Shown here: one piece after another, positions 32,942 to 42,540 of the stretch | Layout: every line of letters begins with the position of its first letter | Position numbering within the stretch: position 1 is the first letter of the stretch | NCBI RefSeq assembly: GCF_963860125.1 | Contig: NZ_CAWLFA010000001.1 | Coordinates: 2,046,001-2,110,000 of the forward strand | Source: Picosynechococcus sp. PCC 7002 | GTDB lineage: Bacteria > Cyanobacteriota > Cyanobacteriia > Cyanobacteriales > MRBY01 | Length of the DNA: 64,000 bases | Direction: 5' to 3' | Program-made: the position numbers and the translations under genes | Notes under the pieces: generated by a model | Told to the model about the DNA's origin: nothing | Database searches by the model: none | Seen by the model: only the letters and a program-made list of their open reading frames with translations

Positions 32942-33136
32942 CTATCGTCGTTGTGTTTTGTAGTTATAGTTGGGATCGTATTCAATCGTTCCAAAAAGCT
33001 CAATTAATTTGAGGCGTTTACGCCGCTGAATGTATTCTTTGAGGGCAATTTCAACAAGGGCATCGGGCGGTGTTTGATTGCCGAGGGCGAGAGCTTCTTC
33101 CAAAAGAGCATCATCAATATTCAAAGCTACAGTCAT
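32942..33136 (-). CDS. vapB: VapB-type antitoxin
   Basis: The 64-residue protein starts with a beta strand and short helices (TVALNIDDALLEEALALGNQ), typical of MetJ/Arc-type (ribbon-helix-helix) VapB. A basic region (EYIQRRKRLK) leads into the tail LFGTIEYDPNYNYKTQRR, which would wrap the toxin. It directly precedes VapC. VapB normally binds the operon promoter with its toxin. Short spacing supports co-translation. Confidence 0.82.
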   Translation of the reverse strand: MTVALNIDDALLEEALALGNQTPPDALVEIALKEYIQRRKRLKLIELFGTIEYDPNYNYKTQRR

Positions 33137-33291
33137 TTCAGTTGCCTTCAGTTAAATTAAATTCACTCTGTTAATTTTTTTGCCAATCGTCTCTCGAGAA
33201 GTGCCTGGCTTCTTGTCATGTTTGTGAAATCCTTGATGATTTCTAGTGTATCAAGTCCTTTGATAAAGGCGATCGCCGAACTCCAGCTAAT

Positions 33292-33321
33292 AAAAAAGAC
33301 GGTGCCCATTAACACACCGCC
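33292..33321 (-). terminator. Intrinsic terminator of ndhD1
   Basis: On the minus strand GGCGGTG (33315-33321) pairs with CACCGTC (33298-33304, one G-U) over a 10-nt loop, followed by six T. It lies about 30 bp after the ndhD1 stop. Confidence 0.75.
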
Positions 33322-33352
33322 TTGCAAAAATTATGGACTCAAGTTTGAACGA

Positions 33353-34933
33353 TTAGCGAATCTCTGGGGCACGCAGAACCGCAACATCTAAACTAGGTGC
33401 CTGTGCCGTTTGCTGGAGACTCGGCACCGATTGACGCAGGATCGCCGTTAGATTTTCTGTAGTCGAAGCATAGATCTGGGTCACAGCCTTCGGATACAGA
33501 CCAATCCCAATAATCGGAATCAACAAGCACGCAATCACAAAGACTTCGCGGGGTTCAGCGTCGATCAGTTTTTCATGCGCCACAAGCTCTTTGTTTTCAG
33601 GGCCGTAGAGGATTTCCCGCAACATTGAAAGCAGGTAGATCGGCGTTAAAATGACGCCCACCGCTGCGAGGAAAACGATAATCACCCGGAAGGTGGGGCT
33701 ATAGGCGTCACTGGTGGCAAAACCAACAAACACCATTAATTCAGCAACAAAACCACTCATCCCCGGCAACGCCAAAGATGCCATCGAGCAGGTCGTCCAC
33801 ATCGCAAAGATTTTCTTCATCTTTTTGCCGACTCCACCCATTTCATCGAGCATGAGGGTATGGGTACGGTCATAGGTGGCACCAACCATAAAGAAGAGGC
33901 TTGCGCCAATTAGCCCGTGGGAAATCATCTGCAACATTGCGCCGCTGGTGCCCAAATCGGTAAACGAAGCCATCCCAATCAGCACAAAGCCCATGTGGGA
34001 AATGGAGGAATAGGCGATTTTTCGTTTGAGATTGCGTTGAGCAAAGGAAGTTAGAGCCGCATAAACGATATTGACGACCCCCAAGATGACGAGCACCGGG
34101 CCAAACAGGGCATGGGCATCGGGGAGCATCCCGGCATTCATTCGCAGCAGGGCATAGCCTCCCATTTTTAAGAGAATGCCTGCCAGGAGCATGTGGGCCG
34201 GGGCCGTGGCTTCACCGTGGGCATCGGGGAGCCAGGTATGCAGAGGAAAAATCGGTAACTTCACCCCATAGGCGATGAGGAGGCCGCCATAGAGCAGCAG
34301 TTGGAGATTAATGCCAAAGTCTTTTTGGGCGATCGCCGTCATATCAAAGGTGACCGTATCTCCATAGAAAGCCATGGTTAGGGCGGCAATCAGAATAAAT
34401 AACGAACCGCCGGCGGTGTAGAGAATGAATTTCGTTGCGGCATAGAGCCGTTTTTTGCCGCCCCAAATGGAAAGAATCAGGTAAACCGGAACCAGTTCGA
34501 GTTCCCAGGTAAAGAAAAATAGCAACATATCCTGCACGGCAAAGACAGCGATTTGACCGCCATACATCAGCAGCATCAGGAAATAAAATAGCTTCGGCTT
34601 AAAGCTTACGGGCCAGGCTGCCAAGATCGCCAAAGTTGTGATAAAACCCGTGAGAAGAATCAAGGGCATGGAAAGGCCATCGGCCCCCACTGACCAGCGC
34701 AGATCGATTGCTTCGACCCAGGTATAGCTCTCTACCAGTTGCAGATTCGGGTTGCCAAAATCGTAGCCCGTGTAAAAGGCTGTCACGATGATCACAAAGT
34801 CAATTAAGCCAATGGTCAAGGCATACCAGCGCACTGTTTTCCCATCTTTGTCGGGGATGAGGGGCAAAAATAATGCCGCAATAATGGGAAATAAAATAAT
34901 CGTGGATAACCACGGAAAATTTGCAAAGTTCAT
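33353..34933 (-). CDS. ndhD1: NAD(P)H-quinone oxidoreductase subunit 4 (NdhD1)
   Basis: The 526-residue NdhD subunit of NDH-1 has about 14 helices. It shows WELELVPVYLILSIWGGKKR, GVKLPIFPLHTWLPDAHGEATAP and SSISHMGFVLIGMASF. The sequence agrees closely with my memory of cyanobacterial NdhD1, the subunit of the respiratory/cyclic NDH-1L complex. It is about 60-70% like the ndhD2 copy at 8.5-10.1 kb by eye. It is transcribed alone; a hairpin follows it and a 319-bp gene-free region precedes it. Confidence 0.9.
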   Translation of the reverse strand: MNFANFPWLSTIILFPIIAALFLPLIPDKDGKTVRWYALTIGLIDFVIIVTAFYTGYDFGNPNLQLVESYTWVEAIDLRWSVGADGLSMPLILLTGFITTLAILAAWPVSFKPKLFYFLMLLMYGGQIAVFAVQDMLLFFFTWELELVPVYLILSIWGGKKRLYAATKFILYTAGGSLFILIAALTMAFYGDTVTFDMTAIAQKDFGINLQLLLYGGLLIAYGVKLPIFPLHTWLPDAHGEATAPAHMLLAGILLKMGGYALLRMNAGMLPDAHALFGPVLVILGVVNIVYAALTSFAQRNLKRKIAYSSISHMGFVLIGMASFTDLGTSGAMLQMISHGLIGASLFFMVGATYDRTHTLMLDEMGGVGKKMKKIFAMWTTCSMASLALPGMSGFVAELMVFVGFATSDAYSPTFRVIIVFLAAVGVILTPIYLLSMLREILYGPENKELVAHEKLIDAEPREVFVIACLLIPIIGIGLYPKAVTQIYASTTENLTAILRQSVPSLQQTAQAPSLDVAVLRAPEIR

Positions 34934-35252
34934 ACAAACTCAAAAAAATTAATGGCTGTTTCTTAAAAAATGCAATATTTATAAATCGTTAACGCAGAAT
35001 AAAGGCGATCGCCAAGCAGAATGCTTTACCCTGTACCATCTTCAAAAAGTGGGACAGAAGATCTAACGCCTCTAACGTTACTTGTACCATTCCCAAATTT
35101 TCTTGACCGACTCTCCGGGGGAACTGCAATACTCCTTAACTTTGAACCCCCCTAAGGTGAAGATCCCCTAGCAATTCAGCCTTGGCATTCCCAAACGCAG
35201 CCAGAAAATGCTAGAAATGCTCACCTCTTAATTTTTTATCAGTAGCTTGACC
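34934..35252. other. Intergenic region between ndhD1 and the rhodanese gene
   Basis: About 319 bp separate the divergent starts. It is AT-rich near ndhD1 and contains one HIP1 site. No gene, hairpin terminator or recognisable riboswitch was seen; both promoters must lie here. Confidence 0.5.
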
Positions 35253-35609
35253 ATGACCGACCCTAGTTCTAACCCACAACTCCAGGCCATCAGTCCCACG
35301 GTGTTTGCCCAGCGCGTCGCCACGACCGAATCTTTGCAACTCATTGATGTGCGTGAGCCCGATGAGCTAGAGATTGTCGCTCTCCCAGGCTTTACCAATT
35401 TACCCCTGAGTCAATTTGAACAATGGGCTGCCCGCATTGCTGTGGACTTTGACCCCCAGGCAGAAACCTATGTGCTTTGTCACCATGGTGTGCGTTCGGC
35501 ACAAATGTGTTACTGGCTGCAACAACAAGGTTTTACCCAAGTGATTAATATTGAAGGTGGGATTCACCTTTACACCCTCTCTGTGGATCAAAGCCTACCG
35601 CGCTACTAG
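35253..35609 (+). CDS. Rhodanese-like domain protein
   Basis: The 118-residue single rhodanese domain has LIDVREPDELEIVALPGFTNLPLSQ and the active-site loop YVLCHHGVRSAQM with the sulfur-carrying cysteine. Stand-alone rhodaneses transfer sulfane sulfur in thiolation or detoxification; partner unknown. ATG 35253 is preferred over a TTG 6 bp upstream. It precedes hrcA by about 110 bp on the same strand. Confidence 0.9.
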   Translation: MTDPSSNPQLQAISPTVFAQRVATTESLQLIDVREPDELEIVALPGFTNLPLSQFEQWAARIAVDFDPQAETYVLCHHGVRSAQMCYWLQQQGFTQVINIEGGIHLYTLSVDQSLPRY

Positions 35610-35723
35610 GGAAGAATGAGCTATACTAACCCAAACTTAGACCTTAAATCTTTCTTAAGTTAAGCGAAGTTTTTTTACTATTTTTTTATATTTCTTAGTT
35701 ATTGAAAGCACTACTGTCGGCGT

Positions 35724-36770
35724 ATGGTTGCTCAGAAAATTCTTAATCCCCGTCACCAAAATATTTTTCGAGCAACGGTCAACCATTACATTTCCACAGC
35801 GGAACCCGTAGGCTCCAAAACCCTTGTGGAGGAATATGACTTCCAGGTCAGTTCTGCCACCATTCGTAATGTGATGGGCAAGTTGGAAAAGGCAGGTTTC
35901 TTGTATCAACCCCACATCTCGGCGGGACGGGTCCCCTCTGATTCCGGCTATCGTCTCTATGTGGACGAACTCGTCACCCCCAATTCCCAGACCCGTAAAC
36001 GAGCGAGCCAAACGTTACAGGAACAGACTGTTGCAGAGTATTGGGGACTAGAAGCGACCCTCCAGCGGGCAACGCAAATTTTGGCGACGTTAAGTGGTTA
36101 TATTGCTCTAATCACGGTGCCCCATCAAAACCATGCTCGCCTACGCTATCTACAGTTACTCCCCCTAGGGGATCAGAAGGTGATGATGATTGTGGTGACG
36201 GATAGTTATCAACCCCAATCGTTGTCCTTGACCCTGGACTGTGACCCCGATGAGCTAGAGATTCTATCGAATTTTTTAAATCACCATCTCCAAGGGCGAT
36301 CGCTCCAAGAAATTGCCAGCCTTGATCCCCAGACTTTAGATGAAGACTTTCACCATTGTCAGCTGTTATTGGAGACGATTTTGGGTAAGATTGCTCAGAT
36401 TGTGCCTCATACGATTGCGACACCAATTCTGGTACGGGGCATTTCGGAAGTGCTGCGTCAACCTGAGTTTTCCCAAATTGAGCAGTTACAAACCCTATTG
36501 CACTTGCTAGAGGCGAAACAAGAACAGCTACTCCCGGTGGTTTTTAGCGGTTTACCAGGCGATCGCCCGACGCTCATTCACATCGGCACCGAAAATCCCC
36601 TAGAACCCATGAAAACCTGCGCCCTTATTTCCACATATTATTACCAAGAAAAAACGCCCGTTGGCAGTGTTGCGGTGCTTGGCCCGACGCGGATGTTCTA
36701 TGAAAATGCGATCGCCTTAGTTGAAGCCACAGCAGATTATCTGTCTGAGAATTTAAAAGCCGCTTTTTAA
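35724..36770 (+). CDS. hrcA: Heat-inducible transcription repressor HrcA
   Basis: The 348-residue protein has the HrcA winged helix (QNIFRATVNHYISTAEPVGSKTL, VSSATIRNVMGKLEKAGFLYQPHISAGRVPSDSGYR) and the long GAF-like effector domain ending SVAVLGPTRMFYENAIALVEATADYLSENL. HrcA binds CIRCE elements before groESL and other chaperone genes and is kept folded by GroEL. No chaperone gene and no CIRCE repeat (TTAGCACTC-N9-GAGTGCTAA) were seen in this window, so its targets are elsewhere. ATG 35724 fits the family start. Confidence 0.93.
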   Translation: MVAQKILNPRHQNIFRATVNHYISTAEPVGSKTLVEEYDFQVSSATIRNVMGKLEKAGFLYQPHISAGRVPSDSGYRLYVDELVTPNSQTRKRASQTLQEQTVAEYWGLEATLQRATQILATLSGYIALITVPHQNHARLRYLQLLPLGDQKVMMIVVTDSYQPQSLSLTLDCDPDELEILSNFLNHHLQGRSLQEIASLDPQTLDEDFHHCQLLLETILGKIAQIVPHTIATPILVRGISEVLRQPEFSQIEQLQTLLHLLEAKQEQLLPVVFSGLPGDRPTLIHIGTENPLEPMKTCALISTYYYQEKTPVGSVAVLGPTRMFYENAIALVEATADYLSENLKAAF

Positions 36771-36874
36771 GGTTTAAGAATCGTAGAAAATAAGGATCAA
36801 ATAATTCAATTTTTTGTTTTTTTGTTGATGGCGATCGCCACAATCTTTTTAGGGGAGTACCCATAGGGGATTTC

Positions 36875-37432
36875 ATGGACTTTGACTTAGATATTCTTCT
36901 CTTCGCCCTAGTGCTGAGTATTGACTGTTTTTCTGTCGCCCTTGCACTAGGAGCACGCCATTTTTCCCGCAAGCGGGCCTTATTTTTTGCGCTCAGTTCA
37001 GGTTTCTCCGGTGGCGGCGCTATTTCCCTCGGTTTTCTCCTGGGTAATTTCGCCCAATACATCACCTTCTATGATCAAGGAATTGCTTTTATTCTCTTGA
37101 TTCTCATCGGTGTTCACATGTGCTACAGCGCCTACCGAGAAATGCAAAAACTCCCAGGCGATGATGATGAATCCAGAAAAATTCATGGCCTTTGGAAAAT
37201 CCTTTTGGTCTCCAGCATTTCCAGTGTTGATTCTTTGGGGGTTGGTATTTCCCTTGGTTTAATGGGCAAACCCTTAATTCCCTATTCCCTGGGGATCGGA
37301 ATTTCCGCCTTTTTTGCTACTTATGTGGGCTTATTTTGCGCACAATTAATTTCTAGTCAATTGAAGGAAAAGGTAGAGTTTTTTGGCGGTGGTGTTTTGA
37401 TTGCCATGGGCCTTAAAATGCTCTCAATATAA
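36875..37432 (+). CDS. MntP-like manganese efflux family protein, copy 1
   Basis: The 185-residue protein has six hydrophobic helices in two repeats. The repeat-start motifs are LSIDCFSVALALG (helix 1) and ISSVDSLGVGISLG (helix 4), where acidic residues bind metal in MntP. A charged loop PGDDDESRKIHG separates the halves. MntP exports Mn2+ in E. coli; cyanobacterial members may export Mn or related ions. ATG 36875 is the start. About 47 bp upstream an ATG opens a reading frame MAIATIFLGEYP that stops at once and matches the start region of copy 2, so it looks like a duplication remnant. Copy 2 follows after 244 bp. Confidence 0.8.
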   Translation: MDFDLDILLFALVLSIDCFSVALALGARHFSRKRALFFALSSGFSGGGAISLGFLLGNFAQYITFYDQGIAFILLILIGVHMCYSAYREMQKLPGDDDESRKIHGLWKILLVSSISSVDSLGVGISLGLMGKPLIPYSLGIGISAFFATYVGLFCAQLISSQLKEKVEFFGGGVLIAMGLKMLSI

Positions 37433-37676
37433 TGATTATTTAGACCCGATTTTTATAAATCTAAAGTCGTCATTTTCCAAGTAAAAAGCAGATTATTATT
37501 TCGCTCAGTTTCACGAGAATTAGGATTTGTTTGTAGATAATTACTTTTTGGGAAGATTTTTTTAAATGATTTTGTGGAACTTGGGAACAATGAAAAAACT
37601 ATGATAAATCGGCCCACGATTTTTCGTTTATAGTAATAAATGCATTCTTTTCGGGTTGGCGATCGCCACGGCATTT

Positions 37677-38240
37677 ATGGGTTTTGAATTAGACATTATT
37701 ATTTTCGCCCTTGTCCTCAGTATTGACTCTTTTTCCGCCGCCTTAGCCCTTGGTATTCGCCACTTTTCTGGAAAACGGGCTTTATTTTTTGCGCTCAGTT
37801 CGGGGCTTTCTGAAGGGGTGGCGATCGCCCTCGGCTTCATTTTGGGACGTTTTGCCCAGACTATAATTATGGCCTACGATCATTGGGTGGCCTTTGCCCT
37901 ATTGGTTTTGGTGGGTGGACATATGTGCTACAACGCTTACCAAGAGATGCGAGCCAAGCCAGGCGATGACGATGGTGAATCCGTCAAAATCCATAGCCTG
38001 TGGAAAATTTTGTTTATTTCTAGTATCACCAGCATCGATTCTTTGGGGGTGGGCGTTTCCCTCGGCCTCATTGGTAAACCGCTTGTGCCCTACTCCCTCA
38101 GCATTGGCTTGGCTGCTTTTTGTGCCACCTATGGGGGCTTATTTTGTGCCAAACTCATTTCCGGGCACTTAGGTGAAAAGGTAGAATTTTTTGGCGGCGG
38201 AGTTTTGATCGCCTTGGGCATTAAGATGCTGTCAATCTAA
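37677..38240 (+). CDS. MntP-like manganese efflux family protein, copy 2
   Basis: The protein has 187 residues from ATG 37677, chosen because MGFELDIIIFALVLSIDSF lines up with the start of copy 1 (MDFDLDILLFALVLSIDCF). An in-frame TTG 21 bp upstream would add MAIATAF. It shares the same six-helix plan, the SIDSFSAALALG and ITSIDSLGVGVSLG motifs, and the PGDDDGESVKIH loop. The two copies are closely similar over their full length, so they arose by tandem duplication. An extra two or three residues near TIIMAYDHW distinguish it. It ends head-on with the DUF3110 gene. Confidence 0.8.
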   Translation: MGFELDIIIFALVLSIDSFSAALALGIRHFSGKRALFFALSSGLSEGVAIALGFILGRFAQTIIMAYDHWVAFALLVLVGGHMCYNAYQEMRAKPGDDDGESVKIHSLWKILFISSITSIDSLGVGVSLGLIGKPLVPYSLSIGLAAFCATYGGLFCAKLISGHLGEKVEFFGGGVLIALGIKMLSI

Positions 38241-38255
38241 TCTATTCCGAATACA

Positions 38256-38648
38256 CTACAAAAGCCCTTCTAATTGACGTCGAATGCGGTCTAATTCTGT
38301 ATCCGACAAATCATTTTCTGACGCTGTGGTTTGCTCTGCTGGCTGTTGCTTTCCCTCTGGATCCCAAGCTAAATCTGTCACATTCGCTTCGGGGGGCGTG
38401 GCTAATTCACCGGCGGCAACGTGTTGCCAATCATAATCTGCATCCCGACAAAACTCGATAATGTCTTCTTCATCCATGGCTTCGATGGAGACGGGCGGGA
38501 AATCCTGGGCTTCCAACATTAGCCCAAACCGGGTGGCGTCATCTTCATCTTCAAACATTAAAATCTTGTTGCGATCGCCAGTTTGGAGTGTGTGAATCCC
38601 TTCATTTTCTGTCCGGGCATTAAACAGCAAGACATACACGCGACTCAT
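38256..38648 (-). CDS. DUF3110 domain protein
   Basis: The 130-residue soluble acidic protein begins MSRVYVLLFNARTENEGIHTL and contains ILMFEDEDDATRFGLMLEAQDFP, EDIIEFCRDADYDWQ and an acidic helical end. This is the DUF3110 family seen in cyanobacteria and plastids; function unknown. ATG 38648 has a strong AAGGAGA ribosome site, so the long upstream in-frame extension is not coding. Confidence 0.82.
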   Translation of the reverse strand: MSRVYVLLFNARTENEGIHTLQTGDRNKILMFEDEDDATRFGLMLEAQDFPPVSIEAMDEEDIIEFCRDADYDWQHVAAGELATPPEANVTDLAWDPEGKQQPAEQTTASENDLSDTELDRIRRQLEGLL

Positions 38649-38988
38649 GGACTTTCTCCTTAGATGCTTACTAATCGGCTCCTTTTGGGGGAGGGTGATC
38701 AAATTGTTTATGATAAGGTGACGGGAAATTTCGCTCAAACCCTTTAAAATGGTACCGCTCGATTGGCAAATTGCGAATCTTCCCATGCTCAACCATGGTT
38801 TATTTTTGCTTGGTATCGATCTTAAAGGTGGCGATCGCCATCGCTGTTTCAGGGCCTTTTTGCTTAACAAGCCTTCACAAAACAGCAGTAGTGGAACTTT
38901 CCTGGAATCTTTTCTTTCATAGAGCCTAGACGCTCACTTTATCGAGGGAGCCTCTGACGGTATAACCCAACTGGGGAGGGGGACAGCC

Positions 38989-39483
38989 ATGACAAAATTT
39001 TATGCACCGACCATTATTGGGGCAACAACGCTCCTGACCATTGCTGCTGGTCTTGGTGGTATTCAAGGGGCGATCGCCGGCCCGGAAACCTTTACGATCG
39101 CCGCTAACGGAGCCATTACCTCCAATGAAGTCTTTAACGGGACAATCACCGGCCAGGCTGGGGGGCCAACCAATAGTAACTTTTGTGGCTGGATTGCCAA
39201 TCGCCCCAACCACACCTTTCGCATTAATGGCAATGGCCTGATGTCTCTCAATCTCAGCGTTGTCGATCCTAACGGTGGCGTTTCCAGACCCTTTACGCTT
39301 CTGATCAAAAATGCCGATGATCCCAGTGCAGATCCCTTCTGTGCGATCGCCGATCCTTTTAGCGGGATTCCTGCCGAAATTGGTGGTGTTTGGAATCCAG
39401 GCCGCTACCAAGTCTTTATCGGCAACTTTGAACAGGCTGGTAATGCAGGTCGCGCTCCCTACGTTTTACAAATTTCCCAGTAG
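38989..39483 (+). CDS. Secreted protein with PPC-like beta domain, function unknown
   Basis: The 164-residue protein has a signal peptide (TIIGATTLLTIAAGLGGIQGAIAG, likely cut near residue 30). The mature part is Gly/Asn/Pro-rich with alternating strands (HTFRINGNGLMSLNLSVVDPNGG, GRYQVFIGNFEQ, APYVLQISQ), resembling pre-peptidase C-terminal (PPC)-type beta sandwiches. Two cysteines (NFCGW and DPFCAI) could form a disulfide. No catalytic motif is seen. It is convergent with apcE across a two-way hairpin. Function not recognised. Confidence 0.65.
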   Translation: MTKFYAPTIIGATTLLTIAAGLGGIQGAIAGPETFTIAANGAITSNEVFNGTITGQAGGPTNSNFCGWIANRPNHTFRINGNGLMSLNLSVVDPNGGVSRPFTLLIKNADDPSADPFCAIADPFSGIPAEIGGVWNPGRYQVFIGNFEQAGNAGRAPYVLQISQ

Positions 39484-39530
39484 CATCAACAACCGTCGGT
39501 TCCCCAAAATAATTCTCTGGAAAATCAATT

Positions 39531-39575
39531 AAAAAATTGCCCTCCTCTCTTAATTTTGAAAGGGGGGCAGTTTTT
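39531..39575. terminator. Bidirectional terminator between the secreted protein gene and apcE
   Basis: TGCCCTCCTCTC (39538-39549) pairs with GAAAGGGGGGCA (39558-39569), with one mismatch and one wobble. A T-run follows on the plus strand and an A-run precedes it, so it can end both converging genes. Confidence 0.7.
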
Positions 39576-39600
39576 ATGGTCTTAACCGAATTTTCGTGTT

Positions 39601-42261
39601 TTAGCGTTTTACCGCAGGCTCAAAGCTCGGTACCACAAGATCACGATTTTGCTTCGTGAGTTGGTTGTAGAGTCGTTCCGTATTTGGGAAGTTTGCCGCC
39701 GGTAAAGTCGGGAAGCGACGGAAGGGTACCGTATCCTCACCGAAGTTATCGAGGTACTCCATGCTGTTAACCATCGCGCCGATAAAGGCTTTCAGACCTT
39801 GGGAAGCAAGGATTTGGTTATACTTACGGATTTCCTGCTGATCTAAGGGAGCCCGACCAAGGAAGTGCTTCGTTCCCATTTCAATCACCTTCGTGTTGGG
39901 GTAGGGAGTATAGAATTCCTTCTGGTACAGCTCAGAACAACCCAGACCTTCGATGAATTCCTTCATGTTGATCTCACGGTTACCCAGCTTGCTTTCAAGG
40001 GCGGTGAATTGGGCATCGACGATATAGGGTTCAATGTCCCGCTCAAAGATCTGACGGTAGGCTGCGGCGATCGCCGTTTTCAGTTCGACCTTGTTGAAGG
40101 TATCCGTGAGTTTAAAGGCCTTCGTTTGCTGACGCTGGATGTTAACCCCTTGCTTGAGGCGAGCATCCACATCCGTCACCGGTAGATTCTTCGTGCTAGA
40201 AGTGCCCAACTCAATAAAGCGAGCTGTCTTCTCAACCTTAACCTTAACCCCCACATCTTCACGGAGCGCACCGGGGCGAGTCTGACGCAGCGAATAACCA
40301 CCGGGAGTCAGATAGCGTTCGTAGGGAACTGTATCTTCACCGAAAGCTTCTTCGTATTCTTTACTGTCAATGATCGCATCTACCAACGCGTAGAAACCTT
40401 TTTTCGCACAGGTATCAAAGTAGCTGTTGATTTCTTGGCGACCATAGGTGGGACGACCCAACAGACGACGGTGGATGTACTCCACAGCCTTGGTTACGTA
40501 TAGAGAAGACCAGTAAGTATTCCGGAAAACATCAGATTTTGCCAAAGCCCGGATGAATTCCCGCAGGGTGATTTCACCATTTTCGAGCTTGATCTCTGCT
40601 ACTTTCTGGCGTTGGCCAGCATAGACCATCCGACCGAAGACCTGACGGTAAGCCGCTTCAATGACCTTTTGGGTTGCACTTTCCGAGAAACTAACGTTGG
40701 TAGTCTTCCCTGACGGTAATTCGTTATTGAGACGGAATACCTTGGCTCCAAGGCTGCCGGGTTGTGTAGCGCGGGCGCGGGGATTACCCAGTTGGTTGTT
40801 AATGCCAGGGCCACGGTGAATCAAGATCCGCCGAGTATCCTTATTAAAGGGAGCAGGGCTGGCGCTGGGACTCCGGGTTGCTTTCGGGAAGATTGCCCCG
40901 AACTGAATTTCTAAGGCATCGTTACCAGAGCCATATACGTGCTGATCCGGTAGGGGCTGATTGTAGCTGGCGAAGGTCGTGATAAATTGAGGGACTTTGC
41001 GGAAAGGTGCGCTGTATTTAAACAGATCCTGTTGCATGCCCCAGTTGCGACATTCCTGGGCTTCTTGGCCTAAACCACGGAGGTAAGGCACGGTTTCTTC
41101 CCCGAAATAATCGGCATATTCTTGGGAATCGACCAAAGCATCGACCAGGGCCGCTAAACCACCGCTAGAGACAATGGCAAAGTATTCTTGGACTTCTTCG
41201 CGGGAAGAGGGGCCACGACCGAGGATGTGACGGAAAGCAAGTTCTAAAGCTCGGCTGTTGATAAAAGGTTCAAAAAATTGCTTCCGGTAGAGGGGAGATT
41301 TCGCCAAGCGACGGACAAATTCCTTCATGGAAATGTCGCCACTTTTCACTTGGGATTCAAGGTAAGAAATGGATTGGCTGTAGGCCCGTGTAATGTCTCG
41401 TTCAAAGATTTGGCGATAGGCGGCTTTGACGACTGAGTTTTTCTCTAGGGCAGACAAGCCAGGCTTCATCACGAACTTCTGACGCTTTTCGGCGGCGTTG
41501 AAGTAGCTCTGGGGCAGTTGTAAACCCTGGGCATCGATGGAAGGCCGTTGGCGCAATTTATCGTTGGGCACTTGGGTCTGCATTTCGGTGATTAACACAT
41601 CGAAATACTGAACCACGGTTTCTTGGGCTTCGCGATCGCCCCGGAACAGATCCAAAGAAGCCGCTTTCATTTCCTGGATCGCCACGATGGTCGCCGGAAT
41701 GGAGCAAGCATTCTCGATGACTTCTTTTAGACCACGGGTGTTGACCACGAGGATGCTCGGATCACCGGCCACAATGGCATAGGTAGTGTAGCGGAGGAAC
41801 CAAGCCATATCCCGCAGGGACTTGGTCATGTTGCGGGGGCCGTAACGGGAAACACTGATTGGCCGGAAACCAGCGGGAATCTTACCGCCACCAGAACCGA
41901 GAAACAAATTTTTGACACCACCAAAGATCCCTGTGGCACCACTGGCATCCCCGACAGCCATGGAAACGCCGAGATCGCTGTCATCGGTATCGGTTTCCGG
42001 TTGGTCGAGGTAAGCAAGGGGGGATCCACCGGCAAAAATCCGGTTCGCGGCACGGGAGACGATGAGCTGGGAACTCAGTTTAATCGCTTGGGCGATCGCC
42101 AAACGCTTGAGTCCAGAGTCATAAAACGTTTTCAGTGCCGTTAGTTCTCCAGATTCCAGGTAGCGATCCTGTTGCTCTGCCTGGGAAATGTTGGAGAGGG
42201 GAACGGTTTGATATAACTGGGGGCGAGCTAAAGAGCTTCCACCGCTGGCCTTAATCGTCAT
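39601..42261 (-). CDS. apcE: Phycobilisome core-membrane linker ApcE (LCM)
   Basis: The 886-residue LCM protein joins the phycobilisome core to the thylakoid and photosystem II. The N-terminal phycobiliprotein-like domain (about 20-240) has the PB loop and the chromophore cysteine C186 (ENACSIP). Three linker REP domains follow, near residues 255-390, 520-660 and 715-850, each with the pattern VIEAAYRQ(I/V)F-R and EFIR-L--S. Three REPs and about 99 kDa fit tricylindrical cores. It acts as terminal energy emitter. The allophycocyanin genes are not adjacent. ATG 42261 follows GGAGA at longer spacing. Confidence 0.96.
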
Positions 42262-42540
42262 GGATTTTCAACTATCTCCAATCAAAAATGTTCAATTTAT
42301 AGCGAAATTGGGGAGAAAGTCAGCAAGAGTTTTCGGGTTCCCTTTGGCGATCGCTTCTCCCAAATGCTTTATTAAATGAGATGTTTATCAGTTAGCTAGA
42401 CTTTAGGGTAGAACGTTTCCGGCCCGGACACGAAATTTATTAAGAAGTATGTCAAAAATTCAGAAAAACTGGGGATCAAGGTTGCACAATGTGACCTGTA
42501 CTGTTTTCAAGCCAGTTAATCTATTTGCGACCTTCCCCCT

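Noticed and set aside
35640..35724. CIRCE element for HrcA
   Set aside because: No TTAGCACTC/GAGTGCTAA pair seen here or elsewhere in the window.
36840..36875. GGGGAGTA stretch before the first MntP-like gene, resembling part of the yybP-ykoY (Mn) riboswitch
   Set aside because: Only one of the two conserved arms is seen and just 20-25 nt remain before the start codon, too short for the aptamer.
37453..37674. 73-codon minus-strand frame between the MntP copies
   Set aside because: AT-rich intergenic sequence with no ribosome site or family.
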